From positions 1-35,302 of the forward strand of contig NZ_CAKRGI010000025.1 in the NCBI RefSeq assembly GCF_934330165.1: a stretch of DNA of 35,302 bases, read 5' to 3'. Under the pieces are notes generated by a model. It was not told the origin of the DNA and did not search any database. It worked only from the letters and a program-made list of their open reading frames with translations. A program made the translations under genes and the position numbers. Position 1 is the first letter of the stretch, and the number at the start of each line of letters is the position of its first letter. This stretch comes from an uncultured Mediterraneibacter sp. GTDB lineage: Bacteria; Bacillota; Clostridia; Lachnospirales; Lachnospiraceae. Below, piece after piece: positions 16,161-24,041 of the stretch.

Positions 16161-16411
16161 ATTCTATTGTTCTGCGATCACTTTGCCGGTGAGTCCTCAC
16201 ATCACCACAACGTAATCCCTGATAGCACGTCCATTGAAAATTATCAGAAACTGATCTGATCCTCTGAATTGATTTCCTGCATTCAGTAAAGAATCCTGAA
16301 TGGTTATTTTATGATAAGCGAACACCCGGAAAAAATCAAGTTCTTTCCGGGCATCCTGTTCATTCTTTATATTCTTTTAATAACTGTCATTTTTTTATTC
16401 TTTAAGAAACT
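16161..16411. other. Intergenic region, no gene
   Basis: No gene is supported. A weak stem CCCGGA/TCCGGG at 16325-16351 lies past the glf-proximal region but has no U-run in either direction. I see no convincing promoter for the pseudokinase-like gene here. Confidence 0.4.
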
Positions 16412-17509
16412 TTAAAGTTCTTTCGTTCGTTCCAGTGCCGCTGCAACAACTTTATCCATATCATAATATTTATAATCTCCAAGCCTTCCTCCGAAGATGA
16501 CATTCTCTTCCTTTTCTGCCAGTTCTCTGTAAGCCTGGTAGAGAGCTGTATTCTTCTCATCATTCACCGGATAATATGGTTCCATTCCGACACTCCATTC
16601 TGAAGAATACTCCCGTGAGATCACCGTCTTTTCCTGTCTGCCAAACTCAAAATGCTTATGCTCGATAATCCTGGTATACGGAACTTCCCGCTCTGTATAA
16701 TTTACTACTGCATTTCCCTGATAGTTTTCACAGTCAAGCACTTCCGTCTCAAACCGCACTGAACGATACTCCAAAGCTCCAAGCCTGTATCCAAAATACT
16801 CATCAATCATTCCTGTAAAAATAATCTTTCCAGCAATATCCGGATTTTCTTTTCTAAACTCAAAGAAATCAACTCCGGTGCGTACTTCTGCCCTTTCCAG
16901 CATCTTTTCTACGATTGCAGTATAACCGCCAATCGGAATACCCTGATAACGGTCATTGAAATAATTATTATCATAAATAAACCGAAACGGCAGACGCCTG
17001 ATGATAAATGCCGGAAGCTCCGTACACTTTCTTCCCCACTGCTTTTCTGTATATCCTTTGATCAGCTTTTCATAAATATCCCGGCCTCCAAGAAACAATG
17101 CCTGCTCTTCCAAATTCTTCGGTTCTGTGATCCCGGTTTCTTTTCTCTGCTTCTCAATGATCGCTTTCGCTTCCTCCGGTGTTCTGACTCCCCACATTTT
17201 GCTGAAAGTATTCATATTAAACGGAAGATTGTAAAGCTCGTCTTTGTATACAGCCACCGGAGAATTGATATAATTGTTAAACTCTGTGAACTGATTCATA
17301 TATTTCCATATCTTTTTATCTGATGTATGAAAAATATGAGCCCCATATTTATGAACATGGATTCCCTCGATGTCTTCACAATAAATATTGCCTGCAATAT
17401 GATCTCTTCTGTCGATCACCAGACATTTTTTTCCCTTCTTTCCAAGTTCATGTGCCATGACCGCTCCATATAAACCTGCTCCTACTATCAGATAATCATA
17501 TTTTTTCAT
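16412..17509 (-). CDS. glf: UDP-galactopyranose mutase
   Basis: Flavoenzyme that interconverts UDP-galactopyranose and UDP-galactofuranose, the precursor of galactofuranose in cell-surface glycans. The start at 17509 (MKKYDYLIVGAGLYG) gives 365 residues, the family's usual length. CAGGAGG lies 10 bases upstream, while the frame extends to a GTG at 17545 without a site. Visible motifs are the dinucleotide fold VGAGLYGAVMAHEL, IDRRDHIAGN, HKYGAHIFHTS and EKQWGRKCTELP. No galactofuranosyltransferase gene is next to it, so it stands alone between a pseudokinase pair and an ABC exporter. The enzyme is cytosolic. Confidence 0.97.
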   Translation of the reverse strand: MKKYDYLIVGAGLYGAVMAHELGKKGKKCLVIDRRDHIAGNIYCEDIEGIHVHKYGAHIFHTSDKKIWKYMNQFTEFNNYINSPVAVYKDELYNLPFNMNTFSKMWGVRTPEEAKAIIEKQRKETGITEPKNLEEQALFLGGRDIYEKLIKGYTEKQWGRKCTELPAFIIRRLPFRFIYDNNYFNDRYQGIPIGGYTAIVEKMLERAEVRTGVDFFEFRKENPDIAGKIIFTGMIDEYFGYRLGALEYRSVRFETEVLDCENYQGNAVVNYTEREVPYTRIIEHKHFEFGRQEKTVISREYSSEWSVGMEPYYPVNDEKNTALYQAYRELAEKEENVIFGGRLGDYKYYDMDKVVAAALERTKEL

Positions 17510-17582
17510 TTCTTTGTAAACCTCCTGATTTCTTTTTATTTTCACAGTGCTATTTAATTCAAAATCATACCCATTCTGTATT

Positions 17583-20500
17583 TTATTCTACACTTTTCAG
17601 TGATTCTACCATGCTGATCTTCTTTAATTTAAAATACATTACCCAGTTCACGAATAACGAGAACACAACCGTCAGAAGAAATGCGTATACAAAACTGATA
17701 GTATTAATATTTCTTCCAAACATAACCGAATCAATTTCTACCGTTACAATAATAAACCGATGCAGGATCTTTCCAAGAAGCATCCCGAAAACCGATCCGA
17801 TCAGGGTCAGCAGAATATTTTCCCGGTAGACGTATTCTGTCACTTCCTTATCATAAAAGCCTAACACTTTCAGCGTTGCCAGTTCTCTTTTACGTTCAGT
17901 AATATTGATATTATTCAGATTATACAGAACCACAAATGCCAGCATTCCAGCAGAAATGATCAGAACCACGATAACGATATCCAGACTCTGAAGCATATCA
18001 TCCACCTGCTGTCTCAATTCTGTCGTATAGCTGACACTTAAAGCTCCGTCCAGTTTCAATGCTGCCTCACCAACCGATTCGGCCTCCTTTGTGGTTCTCT
18101 CTTCTGTCCGGTAATAAATAGAATTATACTCTGGTTCTTTTCCATAAGCCGCCTCATAGACAGCCGGTGTCATATACAGATAATGACCCATATAATTTTC
18201 ACAGATCTGGCTGATCTTAACCGTTCGCTCCTTTTCATTTTCTTCCTTGATCGTAACGGTATCTCCTGCTGACACACCAAGCTCCTTTGCCATCTTCTCT
18301 GTCAGTACAGCACCCTTATCTGTAAGCTGATATTTTTCTTTGGTTGTTCTGTCCTGCAATACTATAAAATCTGAAAACTTCTCTACATTTTCCGGGACAT
18401 TCAGATAAACCTCTTTTGAAACTCCGTCATGCTCTATCGTGATCTTCTGCAAAAGATCTTCCGCCGTTGCAACAACCCGACTATTTTTTTCAAGTTCTTC
18501 ATACACTTCCTGCTTTTCTTCTATTGTCACATCACTTTGCAGGATCACATTTCCATCATATAACTGAATATCTTCATACTGTAATGGTACGATGGATGAA
18601 ATAGAATCTTTCAGACCAAACCCAACCAGCATCAGTCCCATGCAACCGCCAATTCCGAAAATCGTCATAAAAAAACGCTTCTTATATCTCATTAAATTCC
18701 GTACTGTCGACTTCCACGTAAAACTTAATCGTTTCCATAGAAACGGTATATATTCAAGAAAGACTCTTTTTCCCTGTTTCGGTGCCGGTGGTCTCATTAA
18801 TTCTGCCGCCTGCTCTTTCAATTCCTTCATACAGGAAAAAATCGTTGCTGCTACCGTACAGAGCAATGCCGCTGCACATGCAAGTACTCCGTAATACAGA
18901 TTATACGGGATTTCTACATCTGGTAAATGCCGGTAAAGGATCTTGTACGCTATTATAATAATATAAGGAAGGATTTTCTCTCCGATCAGTACACCAAAGA
19001 TACCACCGGTCAGAGTCGCAAGCACTGCATATCCAAGATACTTCGCTGCGATAGATTTCTTGCTGTATCCTAATGCTTTCAATGTTCCTATGAACGTTCT
19101 CTCTTCTTCTACCATACGTGTCATCGTGGTCAGACTGATCAGTGCCGCAACCAGAAAGAAAATCAATGGAAAGATTTCCCCGATTGCTTTCATCCTGTCC
19201 GCATTATCTCCATAGCCTGAATATTCCGGCAAATGTGACCTGTCATAGATATACCAGACCGGCTTTTCTATCTTCTCAATCTCTTTCTTTGCATCCTCCA
19301 GCCGGACTTTTGCATCAGCGATCTGTGCTTCTCCATCTGCAATTTCCGCATTTGTCTGACGCTCTCCGTCCTGATATTCTATCCATCCATCAGCAATCCC
19401 CATTTCTCCATCCCGAATCTGCTCTATTCCGGCCTGGATCTGTTCTTCTCCGTCAGCAATCCTTTTTTTTGCATCCTCAATCTGACGCTGCCCTGACAGG
19501 ATCTGATCTTTTCCTGATTCCAGTTGTTCTCTTGCCGCCTGAAGCTGAAACTCTCCCGAAGAAATATAAGATTCCATCTGGGTAAGTCCGGTCTGCATCT
19601 GCTCCTGTCCTGCTTCTATCTCAGAAAGACCTGCTGAAATCTTTTCCAGTGCCGTCTCCGTCTGCTCCAGCCCATTCTTCATCTGAGCCAGCTTTTCCTC
19701 CAGCTGATCCATCTGACTTTCCACTGTCTCCAAAAGTATCTTATTCTGATCTATTTTTGCACTATTTTCTGCAATTTGGGCATTGACTTCATCCAGTTGT
19801 GCTTTCTTTGCTTCAATCTGCTTCAGTATCTCCGCATCACCGGATGATTCATACTGACTCTTTAATCCTTCATATTCTTTTTTCAGAGTCTCCTGTTCTT
19901 CTGACAAGCGGATTCCTTCTGCATTCAGACCTTCTTTTTCCGCTTTCACCCGGGAAATCTGCTGTTGCAGGACCGCCTGCGTATCAAGCAGATTTTTCTG
20001 ACCTGCCTGAAGTGTCCTTTTCTGTGCTTCAAGCGTTGTCTTCTGACCTGATAATTCCTCTTTCTGTTGCTCCAATGCAGCAAACTGCCCCTGCAATGTA
20101 TCCTTCTGTTCTTTTAAAGTTGCCAGTGCAATGCTTTTTTCATTCAGTTCTTTTTCGCCTGCCGCAATCTTCCCGGAAGACTCATTTAATTCATTTTGTG
20201 CCTGCTCCAGTTCTTCTTTGGATGAGGCGATCTTCGCCTGAGACGATGCCAGTTCTTTTTTTGCCTGTTCCAGTTCTTTCTGTGCATTTTCCAGCTTTTC
20301 CCTTGCTGCTGCAAGCTTCTCCTGTGCTTCTGTCTTTCCCTGCTCCAGCTCAGTCTCTGCATCCATAACTTCTTTTTCTGCATCTGCCAGCTTTTCCGAA
20401 GCTTCTGCCACGATTTCATCATACCGTGCCTTCTCCCGCTCCTTTTTGATCGCTTCTACTTCTTTCATGACAGAATCGATCCGCTGATCATACTGCTCTG

Positions 20501-21179
20501 TAAAAGCAGTCAGTTTCTCTGCTCCTTTGACCTGTGCATAGATTTCCGTATATACTTCCATGCAGAAGCTTTCCTCCGGTACACATAAAAAGGCACTGAT
20601 ATTTCCACTTCCTATCGTCGTACTTCCACGCTGAAATCCAATATAACACGGACTGCTCACACTTCCTACGATTGTAAAAGTATCCTCCTTCAGAGAATCC
20701 GTAATCGGTTTGTCTGTACCGCTTGAAAGCGTCACCTGGTCTCCGATCTTCAAGGTGCTTTTCGAGAGAAAATCTGCATCCACCACACATTCATCTGATT
20801 TCTCAGGCAGTCTGCCATTCTCCACCTGTATCTGATTCATAGACGGAAGCAGCGACATGACATGCATGACGATCTGATTGTCTCCCTCTGTGCAAAGTGC
20901 ATCCACTGAATATCCTGCTTCCGCTCTTTCGATCCCATCCAGCTTCTCTATAGCCTCAACATCCTCGTCTGTCAGTCCCATTGTACTGATCACCTGTAGA
21001 TCCATCAGATTCTTCCTGTCAAAATAAGCATCTCCTGAATACCTCATATCCGGTTCTGATGAACGGATTCCCGCAAAAAAGGCACAGCCAATCGCAACGA
21101 TAAAAAAGATGGACAAAAACCGCCCCATGCTTTTACGGATTTCCATATAAAAATCTTTTCTCAGTGCTTTCTTTTTCAT
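17583..21179 (-). CDS. FtsX-like ABC permease with long coiled-coil insert
   Basis: 1198-residue permease of the MacB/FtsX superfamily. A basic N-terminus and first membrane helix (about 20-38) precede a MacB-type extracytoplasmic domain. A huge coiled coil (about 246-638) follows, rich in repeated Q-x2-L-E and G-x2-Q-I-x-D/E units. The first FtsX three-helix block (from about 662), the second extracytoplasmic domain and the second FtsX block (1070-1190) follow. It is known that such proteins pair with a LolD-like ATPase and work as mechanotransmission or peptide-export systems rather than solute pumps. The ATG at 21179 follows AAGGTGA. The ATPase gene lies 91 bases upstream in the same orientation. 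Confidence 0.93.
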   Translation of the reverse strand: MKKKALRKDFYMEIRKSMGRFLSIFFIVAIGCAFFAGIRSSEPDMRYSGDAYFDRKNLMDLQVISTMGLTDEDVEAIEKLDGIERAEAGYSVDALCTEGDNQIVMHVMSLLPSMNQIQVENGRLPEKSDECVVDADFLSKSTLKIGDQVTLSSGTDKPITDSLKEDTFTIVGSVSSPCYIGFQRGSTTIGSGNISAFLCVPEESFCMEVYTEIYAQVKGAEKLTAFTEQYDQRIDSVMKEVEAIKKEREKARYDEIVAEASEKLADAEKEVMDAETELEQGKTEAQEKLAAAREKLENAQKELEQAKKELASSQAKIASSKEELEQAQNELNESSGKIAAGEKELNEKSIALATLKEQKDTLQGQFAALEQQKEELSGQKTTLEAQKRTLQAGQKNLLDTQAVLQQQISRVKAEKEGLNAEGIRLSEEQETLKKEYEGLKSQYESSGDAEILKQIEAKKAQLDEVNAQIAENSAKIDQNKILLETVESQMDQLEEKLAQMKNGLEQTETALEKISAGLSEIEAGQEQMQTGLTQMESYISSGEFQLQAAREQLESGKDQILSGQRQIEDAKKRIADGEEQIQAGIEQIRDGEMGIADGWIEYQDGERQTNAEIADGEAQIADAKVRLEDAKKEIEKIEKPVWYIYDRSHLPEYSGYGDNADRMKAIGEIFPLIFFLVAALISLTTMTRMVEEERTFIGTLKALGYSKKSIAAKYLGYAVLATLTGGIFGVLIGEKILPYIIIIAYKILYRHLPDVEIPYNLYYGVLACAAALLCTVAATIFSCMKELKEQAAELMRPPAPKQGKRVFLEYIPFLWKRLSFTWKSTVRNLMRYKKRFFMTIFGIGGCMGLMLVGFGLKDSISSIVPLQYEDIQLYDGNVILQSDVTIEEKQEVYEELEKNSRVVATAEDLLQKITIEHDGVSKEVYLNVPENVEKFSDFIVLQDRTTKEKYQLTDKGAVLTEKMAKELGVSAGDTVTIKEENEKERTVKISQICENYMGHYLYMTPAVYEAAYGKEPEYNSIYYRTEERTTKEAESVGEAALKLDGALSVSYTTELRQQVDDMLQSLDIVIVVLIISAGMLAFVVLYNLNNINITERKRELATLKVLGFYDKEVTEYVYRENILLTLIGSVFGMLLGKILHRFIIVTVEIDSVMFGRNINTISFVYAFLLTVVFSLFVNWVMYFKLKKISMVESLKSVE

Positions 21180-21188
21180 CTGGTCACC

Positions 21189-21291
21189 TTACCATTCTGT
21201 TCTCATTTCATTCATCTATCACAAGACTTCTCTGATCTGCCATTCAATCTCGTCGATCAATTTCTTTGATTTACCATTCGATCTCATCAAT
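21189..21291 (-). repeat. Imperfect duplication of the ABC ATPase gene 3' end
   Basis: The last coding bases (21274-21291, CCATTCGATCTCATCAAT on the plus strand) recur at 21240-21257 (15 of 18 identical, 34-base spacing), just past the stop. A more diverged copy starts with TTACCATTC at 21189. The copies fill the gap between the ATPase and permease genes. Confidence 0.6.
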
Positions 21292-21972
21292 TGACACCGG
21301 ATTCTCATTCACCTGTATTTTTGAAACCTGACCATTCTTAATACGGATCAGACGGTCAGCCATCGGTGCAAGTGCCTGGTTATGCGTAATCACGATCACG
21401 GTCATCCCTTTCTCCCTGCACATATTCTGCAGAAGTTTCAGAATCGCCTTTCCTGTATTATAATCCAATGCTCCTGTCGGCTCATCACATAATAAAAGCT
21501 TGGGATTTTTAGCAAGTGCCCTCGCAATTGACACTCTCTGCTGTTCCCCTCCTGAAAGCTGTGCCGGAAAATTCTTCAGCCTTTTCCCAAGTCCCACTTC
21601 TTTCAGAACCGTCTCCGCATCCAGTGGATCTTTACATATCTGAAGAGCCAGTTCTACGTTCTCCACCGCAGTCAGATTCGGAACTAAATTATAAAACTGA
21701 AATACAAATCCAATATCGTCCCTTCTGTATCTTGTCAACTTTTTTGAATCATAAGATGTAATATCCCGTCCATCCACCATCAGTTTTCCACTGGTTGCTG
21801 TATCCATTCCTCCCAAAATGTTCAGTACTGTCGTCTTTCCTGCTCCACTTGGCCCTACAATGACTACAAATTCACCTTTTTCTATCGAAAAGCTGATATG
21901 GTCAACCGCATGGATCTCAACTTCTCCCATCTTATACGTCTTGGTGATCTCATCTAATGTCACAAAACTCAT
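21271..21972 (-). CDS. ABC transporter ATP-binding protein (LolD/MacB type)
   Basis: 233-residue ATPase partner of the FtsX permease next to it. Walker A is GPSGAGKTT, the signature motif is [16 protein letters not shown], Walker B is [12 protein letters not shown], and the H-loop is VIVITHN. The [22 protein letters not shown] segment is typical of MacB/LolD ATPases. The ATG at 21972 lies 15 bases past the phospholipase C stop, with AGGAGG upstream, so the three genes form one operon. Cytosolic, at the inner face of the membrane. Confidence 0.96.
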   Translation of the reverse strand: MSFVTLDEITKTYKMGEVEIHAVDHISFSIEKGEFVVIVGPSGAGKTTVLNILGGMDTATSGKLMVDGRDITSYDSKKLTRYRRDDIGFVFQFYNLVPNLTAVENVELALQICKDPLDAETVLKEVGLGKRLKNFPAQLSGGEQQRVSIARALAKNPKLLLCDEPTGALDYNTGKAILKLLQNMCREKGMTVIVITHNQALAPMADRLIRIKNGQVSKIQVNENPVSIDEIEW

Positions 21973-21987
21973 AAAAGCCTCCTTTTA

Positions 21988-22809
21988 CTATAAACGCAGT
22001 TTCTCCCAATCTGTTCCTGCCCCAAAAGTCCTGTGGAATCTTTCCGGTAATTTTTGTCCATTGAACAGTCTTTTCTGAAATTGAAGGATCAGGCTTGCCG
22101 CAAGCGGTACTGCCCCTGCATACAGCCTTTTCAAAAGCATACAGTATTCCCGGCATGCCGGATTCGGCTCCAGACTCATCACGATCCCATGCAGGGCATC
22201 ATACTTTCCAATCGCCTTCATTGCCATAAAAAGTGCCTTTCTTTTTGCCGGTTCCGGTACAAGAAAAAGCTTATGATAAAAGATCATGGATTTCAGTGAT
22301 CTCTGCATCTCCTCAGGTGTCACATCTTCAAAAAACGGAGCTATGATCTTTGCATTCCGCATAGTCGGATGAATATGCTTTGTATTCAGATGACGTACCG
22401 GATTGATAAAATCATCACTCATCAGCATCCGGTCGAATTCCATCTCCAGCTCACAATGCGAAATTCCACTCTCCTGGATCATCTTTTCTATATAAGGATG
22501 ACATTCACTGTCCAGTGCAAAGTGACAGATCACACCATAAATGTACACTCTTGCCGCAGCCGGATCTTCTGCCTTTTCAATCACACTCACTGCATGTTCA
22601 AAGAATGCATCTGCGAAATTCTCATGTGCCGTATGCCCTTGCTGATTAACCGGGTGGCTTTTCAATGCTTTATAATAGAAGAGAATATCCGGTCCATGCA
22701 GTCCGATATCATAAAGTTCTCTATGATATCCAATGGCATTCTGTAGTCCCCGCGGAAGTGCTTCCGTCACTTCTTTTCCAAATCTGTAGTGTGCATAGGT
22801 CGTCGGCAT
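21988..22809 (-). CDS. Zinc-dependent phospholipase C family protein
   Basis: 273 residues with the all-helical Zn-PLC fold. Candidate metal ligands are visible: H7 (TTYAHYRFG), the GLHGPDILFYY Asp, GHTAHENFADAFF, HFALDSECHPYIE and a later EMEFDR. Unlike secreted clostridial alpha-toxins it has no signal peptide, so it is probably cytosolic, and its substrate is unknown. AGAGGAA precedes the ATG. It heads the operon with the ABC ATPase and FtsX permease, and a 33-bp dyad lies in its promoter. Confidence 0.88.
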   Translation of the reverse strand: MPTTYAHYRFGKEVTEALPRGLQNAIGYHRELYDIGLHGPDILFYYKALKSHPVNQQGHTAHENFADAFFEHAVSVIEKAEDPAAARVYIYGVICHFALDSECHPYIEKMIQESGISHCELEMEFDRMLMSDDFINPVRHLNTKHIHPTMRNAKIIAPFFEDVTPEEMQRSLKSMIFYHKLFLVPEPAKRKALFMAMKAIGKYDALHGIVMSLEPNPACREYCMLLKRLYAGAVPLAASLILQFQKRLFNGQKLPERFHRTFGAGTDWEKLRL

Positions 22810-22889
22810 ATTGATTCCTCTTTTCTGCTACTTTTTATTTCCTGTAAGATCACGGACTCCTTTCTCCGCAATCCCGTAAACGGATCTGC

Positions 22890-22922
22890 TGATATATGTT
22901 AAATCTATCTTAACATATATCA
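22890..22922 (-). promoter_or_regulatory. 33-bp perfect dyad in the phospholipase C/ABC operon promoter, likely operator
   Basis: Arms TGATATATGTTAA (22890-22902) and TTAACATATATCA (22910-22922) are perfect complements around a seven-base centre. On the minus strand TTGTCG is just upstream and TAGATT falls within the dyad (16-base spacing), so a bound protein would block the promoter. Size and symmetry fit a TetR-type repressor; no such gene is in the window. Confidence 0.7.
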
Positions 22923-22978
22923 CCGACAAACTCATCAGGATATATCTGAAAAATATCTAAAATATTTTTAATTTTTTC

Positions 22979-23007
22979 TTGACATTTCTTCAGGATTGTA
23001 ATATTTT
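22979..23007 (+). promoter_or_regulatory. Promoter of ssrA
   Basis: A perfect TTGACA (22979-22984), 17 bases, then TATTTT (23002-23007). It lies about 65 bases before the mature tmRNA 5' end. Two dyads sit between: TATACGAC/GTCGTATA (23012-23035) and GTACAT/ATGTAC (about 23042-23057). Confidence 0.7.
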
Positions 23008-23071
23008 ATAGTATACGACTGAGGACGGTCGTATATTAACAGTACATGGGAATGTACATTTCCAGTGATTC

Positions 23072-23413
23072 GGGCTTGTACTGGTTTCGACAGGGATCTC
23101 GAAGATGGAGAAGCTATCCGCAGGCAGATGCGTCAAATCGCAAACTTAAAATTAAACGCTAACGATAATTTCGAATTAGCTGCAGCCTAAATGCTGCATG
23201 TCAGCCCTGAAGCACTCACACTTCAGGAATCTGGCACCGATTATGTGAGAAACGATGGCGGCAAAGCTTTGAACCGTCAGGCGTATCATGAAGCTACTGA
23301 ACCCGTAAGGATGTTAGTTTTCGTGCGGCAGAGGGAATGTTAAAGAACTGACTATGATAGTAGAAGTACATGGGACAGGTTTTTGGACGCGGGTTCGATT
23401 CCCGCCAGGTCCA
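23072..23413 (+). ncRNA. ssrA: tmRNA (ssrA)
   Basis: Rescues stalled ribosomes by trans-translation. The 5' end GGGCTTGTACTGGTTTCGAC and 3' end with TTCGATT T-loop and CAGGTCC form the tRNA-like acceptor (GGGCTTG with CAGGTCC, two G-U pairs). The resume codon GCA begins at about 23141 and the tag reads ANLKLNANDNFELAAA followed by TAA, ending in the hydrophobic AAA degron typical of tmRNA. CCA is not encoded. Total length is about 342 bases. Confidence 0.97.
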
Positions 23414-23497
23414 CTCAGGCTGAACAAGTCGAACTCTGTATGTGATATTATCGTATACAGGAATATGTTTTGTTTGGTGTATCGAAGAAAATAAAAG

Positions 23498-23546
23498 TAA
23501 CGGCATTGTATGTTGCGAAAGTGATATACAGTGTCGTTATTTTTTT
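23498..23546 (+). terminator. Terminator downstream of ssrA
   Basis: Perfect-looking arms TAACGGCATTGTAT (23498-23511) and ATACAGTGTCGTTA (23526-23539; two mismatches) followed by seven T residues. It ends the tmRNA transcript about 85 bases past the mature 3' end. Confidence 0.85.
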
Positions 23547-23567
23547 ATGGTATAATTCGGATATGAA

Positions 23568-23921
23568 TTGAACAAGTTGGGAGTTGTCGTAGAAACTCCA
23601 AATATTTTGAACCTTCCTAAAGAATTTAATGGTAAATTTGTTGTTGAAGAAAGCTACTATGAGACAAATGGTAAACGCCATGCTTCCCCACATCTTTTCC
23701 TTATTACAGAGAAAGAAGATGGAATTGTGTTGTATTCTTATGAAATACCAGAAGGAGAAGATAAAAGTACGTTTTCATATGATTCTATGGAAAATGCTGA
23801 CTACACTGAATTGAAAAAATCTGAAAAATTCACTCCGGCACTCTATCATGAAAAAGATGGAATCTGGGAAGGAGGCAGCACAAGCTTTCTCCAAAGTTCC
23901 CACTGCTCCTGTATACAATAA
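23568..23921 (+). pseudogene. Probable 5'-truncated gene remnant downstream of ssrA
   Basis: An open frame of 117 codons beginning at a TTG with no ribosome binding site, directly after the tmRNA terminator. The middle (KEFNGKFVVEESYYETNG, ASPHLFLITEKED, IVLYSYEIP) reads like a real soluble protein with alternating beta strands. The last 13 residues (SFLQSSHCSCIQ) look unrelated. No family is recognised. Lack of a start signal and position between two repeat structures suggest the 3' part of a gene left by a rearrangement. Confidence 0.5.
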
Positions 23922-23967
23922 TCCAGACTTCCGAGCTGTCCCGGACTTCTGGCTCATTGTATACAGG
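23908..23967. repeat. Long inverted repeat after the ssrA-linked remnant
   Basis: Perfect 12-bp arms CCTGTATACAAT (23908-23919) and ATTGTATACAGG (23956-23967), with inner CCAGA/TCTGG pairing. There is no U-run on either side, so it is not a typical terminator. GTATACAGGAA at its right arm also occurs at 23453-23463. Confidence 0.6.
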
Positions 23968-23971
23968 AAAT

Positions 23972-24041
23972 ACTGATGTATCCTGCTTTTCCATTCCACA
24001 GAAATCACTGATCTATTCTGCTTTTCTATTCCACAGAAATT
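23972..24041. repeat. 35-bp imperfect tandem duplication across the HAAS-SEDS stop codon
   Basis: Two adjacent 35-bp units (23972-24006 and 24007-24041) differ at only a few positions; both contain TTCCACAGAAAT. The second unit spans the TAG stop of the minus-strand gene, and the first lies wholly past the stop, where TAG has become TGG. Confidence 0.85.

Noticed and set aside
16325..16351. Possible terminator for glf (CCCGGA...TCCGGG)
   Set aside because: The stem is short and has no U-run in either direction, so it was not scored as a terminator.
17510..17545. GTG start 12 codons upstream for glf
   Set aside because: The AGGAGG site is placed for the ATG at 17509, and family length and the FAD motif agree with that start.
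23294..23506. Minus-strand open frame overlapping the ssrA 3' end
   Set aside because: It is an antisense shadow of the tmRNA and has no ribosome binding site.
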